Source of the DNA: Stappia indica
GTDB lineage: Bacteria > Pseudomonadota > Alphaproteobacteria > Rhizobiales > Stappiaceae
Assembly: GCF_009789575.1 (NCBI RefSeq)
Contig: NZ_CP046908.1
Coordinates: 4,679,001-4,743,000 of the forward strand
Length of the DNA stretch: 64,000 nt
Direction of reading: 5' to 3'
Part shown: piece after piece, positions 28,195 to 37,489 of the stretch
Layout: each line of letters opens with the position of its first letter
How positions within the stretch are numbered: position 1 is the stretch's first letter
Notes under the pieces: generated by a model
The model's database searches: none
Seen by the model: the letters and a program-made list of their open reading frames with translations, nothing else
Told to the model about the DNA's origin: nothing
Made by a program: the position numbers and the translations under genes

Positions 28195-28212
28195 TATTTT
28201 AAGCTTAAAATA
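28195..28212. promoter_or_regulatory. perfect 18-bp palindrome, candidate MarR operator
   Basis: TATTTTAAGCTTAAAATA is a perfect inverted repeat between the divergent monooxygenase and SDR genes, 60 bases before the SDR start and 133 bases before the monooxygenase start. Size and symmetry fit a MarR dimer site. It recurs in near-identical form at 23517-23534. Confidence 0.75.
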
Positions 28213-28272
28213 ATTCGGGACGCAACGTCGTTCTGGTGGTGCGGCAACGACCGGAAAATTTCGGGGAGAGGC

Positions 28273-29046
28273 ATGGCGAAAGAGGCTCCGTTTCACGGCC
28301 GTCACGCCCTGGTAACCGGGGGAACGCGCGGTATCGGGCTTGCCATCGCCCGTCGGCTGATTGCCGGGGGCGCGTCCGTCACCATCCTTGGCCGCAATGC
28401 CGAGCGGGCTGCTGCAACGGCGCAGGAGATCGGTGCTGCGGGTTTTGCCGCCGCCGATGTCACCGACCGGGACGCCTTGACGGAAGCGCTTCGCAAGGCC
28501 GAAGCGGAGCAAGGTCGGATCTCCATCCTCGTCAACAACGCGGGGCAGGCGGAGAGCGCTCCCTTCCTCAAGACGTCGCCCGAGCGCTTCGAACGGATGT
28601 TCTCCCTCAACCTGATGAGCATCGTGAACGCCTGCCATGCGGTCCTGCCGAACATGATCGAGGCCCGCGAGGGGCGCATCGTCAATGTCGCCTCCACCGC
28701 CGGGCTCAAGGGCTATCGCTATGTCTCGGCCTATGTGGCCGCCAAGCATGCGGTGATCGGCCTGACGCGGTCCCTGGCACTGGAAACGGCCGAAGCCGGC
28801 GTGACCGTCAACGCGGTCTGCCCGGGGTTCGCCGACACGGATCTCGTGCGCGAGAGCGTTGCCAGGATCCGCGAAAAGACGGGCCGCGAAGAGGCGGACA
28901 TCATCGCCGACATGGTTCGCGACAATCCGCAGAAGCGGCTGATCGACCCGGATGAAGTGGCCGACACGGTTGCCTGGCTGGCGGGAGAAGCTGCCCGTTC
29001 GGTGACGGGGCAGGCGATCGCGGTCGCCGGCGGCGAGGTGATGTGA
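28273..29046 (+). CDS. SDR-family oxidoreductase of the aromatic degradation operon
   Basis: A 257-residue short-chain dehydrogenase: TGGTRGIG binds NAD(P), VNNAG is present, and the catalytic pair is in YVAAKHA. C-terminal [12 protein letters not shown] is typical. It starts the rightward operon with MarR, enoyl-CoA hydratase, acyl-CoA dehydrogenase and CoA ligase, so it probably oxidises a hydroxyacyl-CoA intermediate formed after ring reduction of 2-aminobenzoyl-CoA. A short-chain dehydrogenase is also known in the characterised anthranilate-CoA pathway. GGGGAGAGG directly precedes the ATG. Confidence 0.88.
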   Translation: MAKEAPFHGRHALVTGGTRGIGLAIARRLIAGGASVTILGRNAERAAATAQEIGAAGFAAADVTDRDALTEALRKAEAEQGRISILVNNAGQAESAPFLKTSPERFERMFSLNLMSIVNACHAVLPNMIEAREGRIVNVASTAGLKGYRYVSAYVAAKHAVIGLTRSLALETAEAGVTVNAVCPGFADTDLVRESVARIREKTGREEADIIADMVRDNPQKRLIDPDEVADTVAWLAGEAARSVTGQAIAVAGGEVM

Positions 29047-29056
29047 GGGCGTGCAG

Positions 29057-29632
29057 ATGGATGAGAGCGGAAATGGCGGCATGACGGAGAGTGGGGCGGA
29101 CGCCGCCGCGATCCTGCTCGACGCGGAAACCCGCGTGCACGGCGACGACCATCGTGCGGAGCTGCGCCTCTGGCTGCGCCTGCTGACGCTGACGAACCTG
29201 ATCGAAAGCGAGATCCGCTCGCGGCTGCGCGGTGAGTTCGACGTGACGCTGCCGCGTTTCGACCTGATGGCGCAGCTGGAAAAGGCGCCCGAGGGGCTGA
29301 CCCTTGGCGATCTGTCCCGGCGCATGATGGTCTCGGCCGGCAATGTCACGGGCCTTGTCGAGCGTCTCGTCCAGGACGGGCTTGTCGAGCGCCGCCCGGC
29401 GCCGGGAGACCGGCGTTCGGCTCTCGTCAGCCTGACGCCGGAAGGGCGCTCCGGCTTCGAGGCGATGGCGCATGCCCATGGCGACTGGATCGGCGACCTG
29501 TTCGCGGATCTTTCCGATGCCGACATCGACGACCTGATGCGCCTGTTGGGACGGGCGAAGACATCGGCACGCACTGCCGCCGACCCGACACGCACAACGA
29601 CTTCCACCGACAAGGAGCCGTCCAATGGCTGA
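29057..29632 (+). CDS. MarR-family transcriptional regulator
   Basis: A 191-residue winged-helix repressor-type protein. The DNA-binding part spans roughly residues 60-130, with [21 protein letters not shown] as helix-turn-helix and [19 protein letters not shown] as the wing. The ATG at 29057 is chosen over a GTG at 29051 because GAGGG is seven bases before it. Its end overlaps the enoyl-CoA hydratase start by 8 bases. It is the obvious candidate to bind the palindromes at 28195-28212 and 23517-23534, with a CoA thioester such as 2-aminobenzoyl-CoA as inducer, as for BadR- and CouR-like regulators. Confidence 0.92.
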   Translation: MDESGNGGMTESGADAAAILLDAETRVHGDDHRAELRLWLRLLTLTNLIESEIRSRLRGEFDVTLPRFDLMAQLEKAPEGLTLGDLSRRMMVSAGNVTGLVERLVQDGLVERRPAPGDRRSALVSLTPEGRSGFEAMAHAHGDWIGDLFADLSDADIDDLMRLLGRAKTSARTAADPTRTTTSTDKEPSNG

Positions 29633-30494
29633 TGCCGCCGTTTCCGCCCCGCACGCTGGCGCGCAGGAGACCTATTCGATCACGCTGCCCGTGCGAGAGT
29701 ATCAGCCGACCCATTTCCGCCTCGACGTGGACGGCAAGACAGCGGTGATCACACTGAACCGCCCGGAGCGCAAGAACCCGCTCACCTTCCATTCCTATGC
29801 GGAGTTGCGCGACCTGTTTCGCGCCCTGCAGTTCGACGAGGAAGTGAAGACGGTGGTGGTCACTGGCGCCGGCGGCAACTTCTGCTCCGGCGGCGACGTG
29901 TTCGAGATCATCGAGCCGCTTCTGTCGCGCGACATGCCCGGACTGCTGCAGTTCACTCGCATGACCGGCGAACTGGTCAAGGCGATGCGCGCGTGTCCGC
30001 AGCCGATCGTCGCGGCCATCGACGGCGTCTGCGTCGGTGCCGGCGCCATCGTCGCCATGGCGTCGGACCTGCGTGTCGGGACGGCCGGCGCCAAGGTCGC
30101 GTTCCTGTTCAACCGGGTGGGCCTTGCCGGCTGCGATATGGGCGCTTGCGCCATCCTGCCGCGGATCATCGGGCAGGGGCGTGCCTCGGAGCTTCTCTAT
30201 ACCGGCCGCGTCATGAGCGGCGAGGAGGCCGAGCGTTGGGGCTTCTTCAACCGTCTGGCGTCGTCCGAAACCGTTCTCGATGAGGCGAAGGCGCTCGCCG
30301 ACAGCCTGTCCGCCGGCCCGACCTTCGCCAACGCCATGACCAAGCGCATGCTCCACATGGAGTGGGATATGTCGGTCGACCAGGCCATTGAGGCCGAGGC
30401 GCTCGCGCAGGCGGTCTGCATGAAGACCGAAGACTACCGCCGGGCCTTCGAGGCCTTCGCAGCGAAGCAGAAGCCCGTCTTCGAGGGCAATTGA
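29625..30494 (+). CDS. enoyl-CoA hydratase/isomerase family protein
   Basis: A 289-residue crotonase-fold protein with an N-terminal extension of about 30 residues. The oxyanion-hole segments are [15 protein letters not shown] and [15 protein letters not shown]; the usual acidic active-site region reads [18 protein letters not shown], with Asp in the second catalytic position. It likely hydrates an unsaturated ring-derived CoA ester in the lower anthranilate pathway. Overlap with the MarR gene and a 27-base gap to the dehydrogenase show one transcription unit. Confidence 0.9.
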   Translation: MADAAVSAPHAGAQETYSITLPVREYQPTHFRLDVDGKTAVITLNRPERKNPLTFHSYAELRDLFRALQFDEEVKTVVVTGAGGNFCSGGDVFEIIEPLLSRDMPGLLQFTRMTGELVKAMRACPQPIVAAIDGVCVGAGAIVAMASDLRVGTAGAKVAFLFNRVGLAGCDMGACAILPRIIGQGRASELLYTGRVMSGEEAERWGFFNRLASSETVLDEAKALADSLSAGPTFANAMTKRMLHMEWDMSVDQAIEAEALAQAVCMKTEDYRRAFEAFAAKQKPVFEGN

Positions 30495-30521
30495 CGCGCC
30501 GTCGTCGAGGAGGAGCATGCG

Positions 30522-31721
30522 ATGACCGACCTGAGCTTTCTCGAGTGGCCGTTCTTCGATGACGGACATCGGGCTTTCGCCGCGCGGGTGGAGGCCTTTG
30601 CCGCCGCCGAGGTCGCCGGCCTTGCCGACCATCACGACGTCGACGGTTCCTGCCGCCGGCTGGTCGCAGCCCTTGGAAAGGCAGGCCTCCTGCGTGCGGC
30701 CGTGCCGGCCTCCCATGGCGGCCTGCATGAGCGGCTGGACGTTCGCAGCCTGTGCATCGCCCGGGAAACGCTGGCCCGCTACAACGGTCTCGCCGATTTT
30801 GCCTTCGCCATGCAGGGGCTGGGAACGGGCTCGATCACGCTTGCCGGCTCCGACGAGTTGAAGGACCGCTACTTGCCGCCGGTCATGCGCGGCGAGAAGA
30901 TCGCGGCATTTGCCCTGTCCGAGCCGGAGGCCGGATCGGATGTGGCAGCCCTCGCCACACTCGCCGAGGCCGACGGGCCGGATCATGTCCGCATCACCGG
31001 CGAGAAGACGTGGATCTCGAACGGCGGCATCGCCGACCACTACGTCGTTTTCGCCCGCACCGGCGAGGCGCCGGGCGCCCGCGGGCTTTCTGCCTTCGTG
31101 GTGGACGCGGATGCGGCCGGGTTCTCCGTCAAGGAGCGGATCGACACGGTCGCGCCGCATCCGCTGGCGACCCTGTCCTTCGATAGCGTCCGGGTGCCTG
31201 TTTCGGCGCGTCTCGGCCGGCCGGGGGAGGGCTTCAAGGTCGCGATGGCGACGCTCGACATCTTCCGCTCTACCGTCGGTGCAGCGGCGCTCGGGTTTGC
31301 GCGGCGGGCACTGGCCGACACGCTGGAGCACACCACCAGCCGCCAGCTGTTCGGGGCGCCGCTTGCCGACCTCCAGCTGACGCAAGGGGCGCTCGCCGAC
31401 ATGGTCGCCGACGTCGATGCGGCTGCGCTGCTGGTCTATCGCGCCGCTTGGACCAAGGACATGGGCGCGCCGCGGGTAACCCGCGAGGCGGCGCTCGCCA
31501 AGATGGTGGCGACCGAAAATGCCCAGAAGGTGGTGGACCGCGCGGTTCAGCTTCACGGCGGCCATGGCGTGCGCGTCGGCTGCAAGATGGAAGAACTCTA
31601 CCGCGACGTGCGCGCCCTGCGCATCTACGAGGGTGCAACCGAAATCCAGAAGATCGTGATCGCCCGGCAGGCGATTGCCGACCATGCCGCCCGCCGCTCC
31701 TCCGCGGTGGCGGCCGAATGA
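30522..31721 (+). CDS. acyl-CoA dehydrogenase
   Basis: A 399-residue FAD enzyme of the acyl-CoA dehydrogenase family. [11 protein letters not shown] and [12 protein letters not shown] are the flavin- and substrate-binding signatures, and Glu370 in [11 protein letters not shown] occupies the catalytic-base position. It probably carries out a beta-oxidation-like dehydrogenation of alicyclic or ring-opened CoA intermediates. AGGAGGAGC precedes the ATG. Spacing to the next gene is about 50 bases. Confidence 0.92.
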   Translation: MTDLSFLEWPFFDDGHRAFAARVEAFAAAEVAGLADHHDVDGSCRRLVAALGKAGLLRAAVPASHGGLHERLDVRSLCIARETLARYNGLADFAFAMQGLGTGSITLAGSDELKDRYLPPVMRGEKIAAFALSEPEAGSDVAALATLAEADGPDHVRITGEKTWISNGGIADHYVVFARTGEAPGARGLSAFVVDADAAGFSVKERIDTVAPHPLATLSFDSVRVPVSARLGRPGEGFKVAMATLDIFRSTVGAAALGFARRALADTLEHTTSRQLFGAPLADLQLTQGALADMVADVDAAALLVYRAAWTKDMGAPRVTREAALAKMVATENAQKVVDRAVQLHGGHGVRVGCKMEELYRDVRALRIYEGATEIQKIVIARQAIADHAARRSSAVAAE

Positions 31722-31772
31722 CCATAAAACGCGCCGGAAACCGGCCGCCCCAACCTTCCACAGGAGTGCCGA

Positions 31773-33425
31773 ATGGCCCGCTCAGCCCACACCGACACTT
31801 TCGCGGCGGACAATCTGCCACCGCGTGAGCTCTGGCCCGACTTCATCAATCTGGAAAGGCTCGGCTATCCCGAGCGCATGAATTGCGCGGTCGAGTTGAT
31901 CGACAGGAACGTCGCGGAAGGCCGCGGTGACAAGCTGGCCCTCGTTTCCCCGACCGAGCGCTGGACCTATGCGGAACTCGCCGAAAAGGTGAACCGGATC
32001 GCCAATGTGCTGGTTGCCGACTTCGGCTTGCAGCCGGGCAACCGGGTGCTCCTGCGCTTTCCCAACACGCCGATGATGACGGCGGTCTATTTCGCCATTC
32101 TGAAGGCCGGCGGCATCGTCGTGGCCACCATGCCGCTGCTGCGCGCCAAGGAACTCGCCGTCATCGTCGACAAGGCCGAGTTGTCGCTCGCTGTCTGCGA
32201 CCATCGTCTCGCCGAAGAGATGGAGCTGACCCGCGGCCGCACCGACAGGCTGACGACGATCCTCTATGCCGGCAGCGGCGACGAAGGCTCGCTGGAGCGC
32301 CGCATGGAATCCGCCTCGCCGGACTTCACGGCCTGCGATACCGCCGCGGACGATGTCTGCCTGCTCGGCTTCACCTCCGGCACGACGGGCGTTCCGAAGG
32401 CGACGATGCATTTCCATCGCGACATGCTGGCGATCTGCGACTGCTATTCGCGCGAAGTGCTGCGCCCGCAGGAAAGCGACGTGTTCATCGGCTCGCCGCC
32501 GCTCGCCTTCACGTTCGGGCTCGGTGGCCTCGTGCTGTTTCCCTTCCGGGTCGGCGCGACGGCGATCCTGCTGGAGCGCGCCGGACCCGACGATCTGCTG
32601 AAGGCGATCCCGGAGATGCGCCCGACGGTGATATTCACCGCGCCGACCGCCTATCGAGCGATCCTCGCCAAGAAGGGCGATGCGGATCTTTCCTCCTTGC
32701 GCAAATGCGTGTCGGCCGGAGAGGCGCTGCCGAAGGCGACCTGGGACGACTGGCAGGCGGCGACCGGCATCCGTATTCTCGATGGCATCGGCGCGACCGA
32801 GATGCTGCACATCTTCATCGCCGCGCGCGAGGACGAGGTGCGCCCCGGAGCAACCGGAAAGCCCGTGCCCGGATACGAGGCCAAGGTCATCGGGCCGGAC
32901 GGCAACGAAGTGCCGGACGGCACGCCCGGGCGGCTCGCGGTGCGCGGCCCCACCGGTTGCCGCTACCTCGCCGATGATCGCCAGACCGCCTATGTGATCG
33001 ATGGATGGAACGTCACGGGCGACACCTATATTCGCGATGCCGATGGCTACTTCTGGTACCAGGCGCGCTCCGACGACATGATCGTCTCGTCGGGCTACAA
33101 CATCGCCGGTCCTGAGGTGGAGGGCACGCTGCTCGCTCATCCGGCGGTTGCCGAATGCGGTGTGGTGGGAGCGCCGGACCCGGACCGCGGCCGCATCGTC
33201 AAGGCCTATGTGGTGTTGAAGCCGGGCGTTGCCGGCGACGCGGCCCTGGTCAAGACGCTGCAGGACTACATCAAGGCGGAGCTCGCTCCGTACAAATATC
33301 CGCGCGCCATCGAATTCGTCACCGCGTTGCCGCGCACCGAAACCGGCAAGCTGCAGCGTTTCGCTCTGCGCGAACTGGCTGCAGGAGAAGGCGAACCGCC
33401 GGCCGCAAGATCCGCCGCGTCTTGA
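31773..33425 (+). CDS. 2-aminobenzoate-CoA/benzoate-CoA ligase family enzyme
   Basis: A 550-residue AMP-forming acid-CoA ligase. The ATP-binding loop GFTSGTTGVPKATMH is at about residue 198, the adenylation motif DGIGATEMLHIF follows near 335, and YQARSDDMIVSSGYNI and TGKLQRF (the catalytic Lys) lie in the C-terminal domain. The sequence is of the benzoate/2-aminobenzoate ligase group. It would activate anthranilate to 2-aminobenzoyl-CoA, the substrate of the divergent monooxygenase/reductase. Choice between anthranilate, benzoate and salicylate rests on context. Confidence 0.9.
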   Translation: MARSAHTDTFAADNLPPRELWPDFINLERLGYPERMNCAVELIDRNVAEGRGDKLALVSPTERWTYAELAEKVNRIANVLVADFGLQPGNRVLLRFPNTPMMTAVYFAILKAGGIVVATMPLLRAKELAVIVDKAELSLAVCDHRLAEEMELTRGRTDRLTTILYAGSGDEGSLERRMESASPDFTACDTAADDVCLLGFTSGTTGVPKATMHFHRDMLAICDCYSREVLRPQESDVFIGSPPLAFTFGLGGLVLFPFRVGATAILLERAGPDDLLKAIPEMRPTVIFTAPTAYRAILAKKGDADLSSLRKCVSAGEALPKATWDDWQAATGIRILDGIGATEMLHIFIAAREDEVRPGATGKPVPGYEAKVIGPDGNEVPDGTPGRLAVRGPTGCRYLADDRQTAYVIDGWNVTGDTYIRDADGYFWYQARSDDMIVSSGYNIAGPEVEGTLLAHPAVAECGVVGAPDPDRGRIVKAYVVLKPGVAGDAALVKTLQDYIKAELAPYKYPRAIEFVTALPRTETGKLQRFALRELAAGEGEPPAARSAAS

Positions 33426-33461
33426 ACGCGAACAATTGAAGATCGGGACCTGGAAGACCCA

Positions 33462-33911
33462 ATGAGCAAGACAGCCGACACCGCCACCGCGATGCCCGCG
33501 CGTGCCTCCGTACCTTCACCGCTCGCGGCCCTGCAGCCGGAAGGTTGGCCCGTCCCGAGGGGCTATGCCAATGGCATGGCCGGCGAAGGGCGGATGGTGC
33601 TGACCGGCGGCCAGATCGGCTGGACGCCGGATGGCGTCTTCCCGCCCGACTTTCTCGGCCAGATTCGCCAGACGCTCGAAAACGTCGTGGCGGTCGTCGG
33701 CGCGGCCGGAGGCGGTCCGGAGCATATCGCCCGGCTGACTTGGTACGTCACCGACATCGACGCCTACCGGGAATGCCTGAAGGAGCTGGGCCCCGTTTAC
33801 CGCGCGGTCATGGGCCGCAACTATCCGGCCATGGCGGTGGTTCAGGTGGTCGCGCTGGTCGAGCCGGAGGCGAAGGTCGAGATCGAGGGAACGGCCATCG
33901 TGCCGGTGTGA
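33462..33911 (+). CDS. RidA-family protein lacking the canonical arginine
   Basis: A 149-residue YjgF/RidA-fold protein with about 30 extra N-terminal residues. The trimer-interface segments VLTGGQIGW, QTLENVVAVV and VEIEGTAIV are clear. In classical RidA the deaminase arginine lies in NFPARS; here the same place reads NYPAMA, with Met124, so the usual enamine/imine deaminase chemistry is doubtful. It is the last gene before the nitroreductase. In this pathway an amino-enoyl-CoA intermediate is expected, so a binding or modified deaminating role would make sense. Confidence 0.88.
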   Translation: MSKTADTATAMPARASVPSPLAALQPEGWPVPRGYANGMAGEGRMVLTGGQIGWTPDGVFPPDFLGQIRQTLENVVAVVGAAGGGPEHIARLTWYVTDIDAYRECLKELGPVYRAVMGRNYPAMAVVQVVALVEPEAKVEIEGTAIVPV

Positions 33912-33959
33912 CCGGCTCCGCAGTTTCCACAAGGCCCCTTGATCGCATCGGGCGGCGAA

Positions 33960-33988
33960 GGCAGGGTGGCACGCCAAGTCACCCTGCC
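33960..33988. other. hairpin upstream of nitroreductase gene
   Basis: GGCAGGGTG and CACCCTGCC form a perfect 9-bp stem around an 11-base loop, 17 bases before the nitroreductase ATG. No T-run follows. It could end the catabolic operon with Rho or shape the 5' leader of the next gene. Confidence 0.35.
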
Positions 33989-34005
33989 GCCGGAGCGCCT
34001 TTGCG

Positions 34006-34677
34006 ATGAACGTTCTCGATGCGCTCGACAGCCGCTATTCCTGTCGGGCATTCCGCCCCGATCCGGTGCCGGAGCGTGTCGTGCGCGAGATTCTGGTCGC
34101 TGCCGGCCGTGCTCCTTCCGGCGGCAACCTTCAGCCCTGGCACGTCCATGCGCTGACGGGCGCACCCCTGGCTGCTCTTCTCGACGATGTCGAGGCAAGG
34201 ATGCAGGAGATGCCGCGCGGCGAGACGCCGGAGTACCGCATCTATCCCGCAGACCTGAAGGAGCCTTATGCCTCTCGCCGGTTCCAGGTGGGAGAAGCGC
34301 TCTACTCTGCGCTTGGGGTCTCCCGCGAGGACAAGGCGGGGCGCGGCCGCCAGTTCCGCAGGAACTTCCGCCTCTTCGGCGCGCCGGTCGGCCTTTTCAT
34401 CTATCTGGACCGCTCCATGGGCCCGCCGCAATGGGCCGATTGCGGGATGTTCCTGCAGTCGGTGATGCTGGCGGCCCGGGCGCATGGGCTCCACACCTGC
34501 GCCCAGGAAGCCTGGGCGCAGTGGCACGGAACGGTCGCGCGCCACCTTCGTCCGGATCCCGAACACATGCTGTTCTGCGCCATTGCACTCGGGCATGCGG
34601 ATGCTGCGGCGCCGGTCAACCGCTGGAGGAGTGACCGTGCCCCGGTCGGGGATATTGCGAGCTTCAGAGGGTTCTAA
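34006..34677 (+). CDS. nitroreductase family protein
   Basis: A 223-residue FMN-dependent oxidoreductase. The N-terminal SRYSCRAF and AAGRAPSGGNLQPW segments bind FMN and are family hallmarks; GLHTCAQEAWAQWH lies at the dimer interface. It reduces nitroaromatics, quinones or similar acceptors with NAD(P)H in characterised relatives. It follows the RidA-like gene by 94 bases, with a hairpin between, so co-transcription with the aromatic pathway is possible but not certain. Confidence 0.9.
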   Translation: MNVLDALDSRYSCRAFRPDPVPERVVREILVAAGRAPSGGNLQPWHVHALTGAPLAALLDDVEARMQEMPRGETPEYRIYPADLKEPYASRRFQVGEALYSALGVSREDKAGRGRQFRRNFRLFGAPVGLFIYLDRSMGPPQWADCGMFLQSVMLAARAHGLHTCAQEAWAQWHGTVARHLRPDPEHMLFCAIALGHADAAAPVNRWRSDRAPVGDIASFRGF

Positions 34678-34745
34678 ACGCACGCTTGTGCTGGCTTTCA
34701 CCCTGTGGATAGACTTCTGCATCTCCAAAAGGAGTGCAGTCCGCC

Positions 34746-36752
34746 GTGACACCTGCCGCCTACCGACCGGATGTTGATGGCCTTCGCGCCGTAGCTGTCC
34801 TGTCGGTGGTGGCGTTCCACCTCAATGCAGATTGGTTGCCCGGCGGCTTTGTCGGTGTCGACATTTTCTTCGTCATCTCGGGCTATCTGATCACCGGCAT
34901 CGTCTGGTCGGAACTCGCGGCCGGGCGGTTCTCGCTCAAGACCTTTTACCAGCGCCGCATCCTGCGCATCGTGCCAGCCTATTACCTGGTGCTCGCCGCA
35001 AGCTTCCTCGTCGCTGCGCTGGTGCTGATGCCGGTGGAGTTCGATGCGTTCTCCATGTCTGCACGGGCGTCCGTGCTCTTTGCCGCCAATTTCTGGTTTG
35101 CCCAGCGGATCGACTATTTCGACCAGGCGTCCGAACAGGATCAGCTGCTGCATTTGTGGTCGCTGGCGGTCGAGGAACAGTTCTACATCGTCTTCCCGCT
35201 GCTCTTGACGTTGCTCGTGCGCTTCGCTGGCACGTCGTCACGCAGGGCTCTATTGCTGGTGCTCGTACTGGGCGCAGCCTCGCTCGCCGCCAGCATTGCC
35301 ATGGCGGTCGTTGCTCCGCGCGCGGGCTTCTTCATGCCGTATACGCGGGCCTTCGAGCTGATGATCGGCGCGCTGCTCGCCATATCGGGAGCGGGCACAA
35401 GGCTTTCGCCTGCCGCTCGAGAAGCCGCCGGAGCACTCGGACTTGCGCTGATCGCAGGGTCCTTCGTCCTGCTGTCCGAGGAATTGGCTTACCCCGGAGG
35501 CTGGGCATTGCTGCCTTGCCTGGGGGCCGGGCTCATCATCCTGTCCGGCACCGACGGCCAGCCCCGCGTGACTGCCGCCCTGCGCTGGCAGGTCAGCATC
35601 GCCATAGGCCTCGGTTCCTATTCCCTCTATCTTTGGCACTGGCCGGTGATCGCCTTTGCCCGCACCCTCGGGCTCGATCCCGCTGCGCCAGCAACCACAG
35701 CCTCGCTCCTCCTGCTGATGGCGGTGCTTTCGGCGGCGACCTGGCGCTTCGTCGAGCAACCTGTCCGGAGCTGGCGGCACAAGGAGGCTGCGCGCGCCTT
35801 CGGTCTTTTCGCCGGTCTCTCGCTGGCGACGCTGGCGGTAACCGTCGTGGTGGAGGCGACCGACGGACTGCCGCAACGTATCCCGCCGCGCGTTGCCGGG
35901 CTGATGGCCGCGAACGAGGAGTGGCGGACGAGCGACCGCCTCGCCTGCATGAGCCGTTGGAGCGACGATAGCTTCGATCTTGCCGAACGTGGGCAGTCCG
36001 ACAGCCCGTGCCGACTGGGGACGGGGGAGAGGCGCGCAAGCGTGGTGCTTTGGGGCGATTCCCACGCCGCCGCCCTGGCGCCGGGTGTCGATGCCGCGCT
36101 GGCCGAGCTCGAGATTGGCGGACTTCTGGTTGCCAAGGCCGGTTGTCCGCCGCTGGTCGATCCGCGTATCGGGGGCTCCGAGCTGGACGGCACATGCCAG
36201 CAATTCACGACCCGGGTGCTGGACGGGATCCTCGCAGTCCGCCCCGATGCGGTGATCCTTGTCGCGCGCTGGACGCTCATCGCTGAAGGCGGTACGGGCG
36301 TGGATCTTCGCTTTGCGCCACCTCTCTCCGCATCGTTGCGCCGCGAGCGTCTGAAGGCGTTTGAGGAAGCCGCCGAGGCTCTGGCTGTGCGGCTCGATCA
36401 AGCCGGCATTCCGGTGATCCTGGTTCACACGGTGCCTGAACCGGGCATCAATGTACCCTCGGCAATCGCCGTGTCGGATCGTTTCGGCTTTGCAGAGCCT
36501 GTCGGGCCGGAGCGCGAAGCGGCTCTTCTGCGCCAGCATGCGACCCGCGCGGCGTTGGACCGGGCGGCAAGGCGCCACGACTGGCACGTGGTCGACCCGC
36601 TCGATGTGCTGTGCAGCGTCGGTGGCGCCTGCAGGATCGAGGCTGCGGGCGAGCCGCTCTATTTCGACTCCAACCACCTGACGGTGCGCGGTGCCGAAAC
36701 GTTGTCGCCCGACCTGGCCGAGGGGCTGGCACCGCTACTCCGCCGCAACTAG
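34746..36752 (+). CDS. OafA-type acyltransferase with SGNH domain
   Basis: A two-part membrane protein of 668 residues. The N-terminal acyltransferase-3 domain (about residues 1-370) begins YRPDVDGLRAVAVLSVVAFH, with RRILRIVPAYYL and LWSLAVEEQFYI, and has about ten membrane helices. A periplasmic SGNH hydrolase-like domain follows, with the Ser motif WGDSHAA and the Asp/His-like SNHLTVRG. Proteins of this kind move acetyl groups across the membrane onto O-antigen or other surface glycans. The GTG at 34746 is chosen, 11 bases after AAAAGGAG; a GTG at 34734 overlaps that site. It ends 15 bases from the convergent tautomerase gene. Confidence 0.9.
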   Translation: MTPAAYRPDVDGLRAVAVLSVVAFHLNADWLPGGFVGVDIFFVISGYLITGIVWSELAAGRFSLKTFYQRRILRIVPAYYLVLAASFLVAALVLMPVEFDAFSMSARASVLFAANFWFAQRIDYFDQASEQDQLLHLWSLAVEEQFYIVFPLLLTLLVRFAGTSSRRALLLVLVLGAASLAASIAMAVVAPRAGFFMPYTRAFELMIGALLAISGAGTRLSPAAREAAGALGLALIAGSFVLLSEELAYPGGWALLPCLGAGLIILSGTDGQPRVTAALRWQVSIAIGLGSYSLYLWHWPVIAFARTLGLDPAAPATTASLLLLMAVLSAATWRFVEQPVRSWRHKEAARAFGLFAGLSLATLAVTVVVEATDGLPQRIPPRVAGLMAANEEWRTSDRLACMSRWSDDSFDLAERGQSDSPCRLGTGERRASVVLWGDSHAAALAPGVDAALAELEIGGLLVAKAGCPPLVDPRIGGSELDGTCQQFTTRVLDGILAVRPDAVILVARWTLIAEGGTGVDLRFAPPLSASLRRERLKAFEEAAEALAVRLDQAGIPVILVHTVPEPGINVPSAIAVSDRFGFAEPVGPEREAALLRQHATRAALDRAARRHDWHVVDPLDVLCSVGGACRIEAAGEPLYFDSNHLTVRGAETLSPDLAEGLAPLLRRN

Positions 36753-36767
36753 CGGGACGAGCTGTCG

Positions 36768-36986
36768 TCACTGCTCCGCGGCGGCCTTTTTGCGGGCGCG
36801 GAAGACATCCGTCTGCACGCCGGCGATGCCCCAATTCTCCAACTCCACCTCGTCGATCACGACGAAGGTGGTCGCGGGATCCTTGTCGAGCACCTCGACG
36901 AGGAGATCGGTGACGCCGGCTATCAACCGGGCCTTCTGCTCGCGGGTGACGCCTTCACGGGTCACCTTGATATTCACGTAGGGCAT
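36768..36986 (-). CDS. 4-oxalocrotonate tautomerase family protein
   Basis: A 72-residue small tautomerase. MPYVNIKVTREGVT places the catalytic Pro as the residue exposed after Met removal; VVIDEVELENWG carries the usual later active-site region. It is the last gene of a leftward operon with an SnoaL-like protein and a glutathione transferase. It lies 16 bases after the SnoaL-like stop and has a GAGG site. The substrate is not known. Confidence 0.9.
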   Translation of the reverse strand: MPYVNIKVTREGVTREQKARLIAGVTDLLVEVLDKDPATTFVVIDEVELENWGIAGVQTDVFRARKKAAAEQ

Positions 36987-37002
36987 GGAAACCTCGTTGG
37001 TC

Positions 37003-37404
37003 TCAGGCCGCCGCGTCGCGTGGCCGGGTGGTGTAGTCGAACACCTTGGCGGCGATCAGCCAGCGGCTGTCGATCTTCACCAGCGACAGGAAGTCGGTGA
37101 AGAAGCGCTCGCCGATCGAGCTACGCACCTGAGCAAGTGCGGCATGCGGTCCGGCGAAGGCGATGGCGACGACTTCCCCGTCTGCCGCTTCGCCGCGCGA
37201 GGCGGGCGAGGGCCGGGTGGCTACGATCGGCAGATAGCGATCCATGGTCCAGAAGCGGACGTCGCCATCGGTCGTGGCGGCATAGAGGGCATTTTCATGA
37301 AACAGGCTGCCGAGCGAAGCCGCGTCGCTGCGGTGCAAGGCATCGTGATAGCGCCCGCAGAGATCGAGAATGGCGGTGAAATTCGCGGTTTCAGTGGGTG
37401 TCAT
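37003..37404 (-). CDS. SnoaL-like/NTF2-fold protein
   Basis: A 133-residue alpha+beta barrel protein of the nuclear-transport-factor-2 superfamily (SnoaL-like/putative lumazine-binding group). CGRYHDALHRSDAASLGSLF is the first helical part, and FFTDFLSLVKIDSRWLIAAKVF is the closing strand pair. The start MTPTETANF at 37404 is favoured; the frame extends about 40 residues upstream without family features. Its position between a GST-like and a tautomerase gene suggests handling of a small reactive carbonyl or aromatic compound. Confidence 0.82.
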   Translation of the reverse strand: MTPTETANFTAILDLCGRYHDALHRSDAASLGSLFHENALYAATTDGDVRFWTMDRYLPIVATRPSPASRGEAADGEVVAIAFAGPHAALAQVRSSIGERFFTDFLSLVKIDSRWLIAAKVFDYTTRPRDAAA

Positions 37405-37489
37405 CAGAGGGCTCCCATCCTGACCTTTCCGGAAGCGACGGACAGGCAATCTGCCCGCCGCTCCGATATGCTTGCAGGAAACCGCCTGT

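Noticed and set aside
25191-28202. 1003-codon open frame antisense to the monooxygenase/reductase
   Set aside because: Opposite a well-recognised flavoprotein; composition (Arg, His, Asp, Val repeats) is that of a shadow, and it runs across the DUF418 gene boundary.
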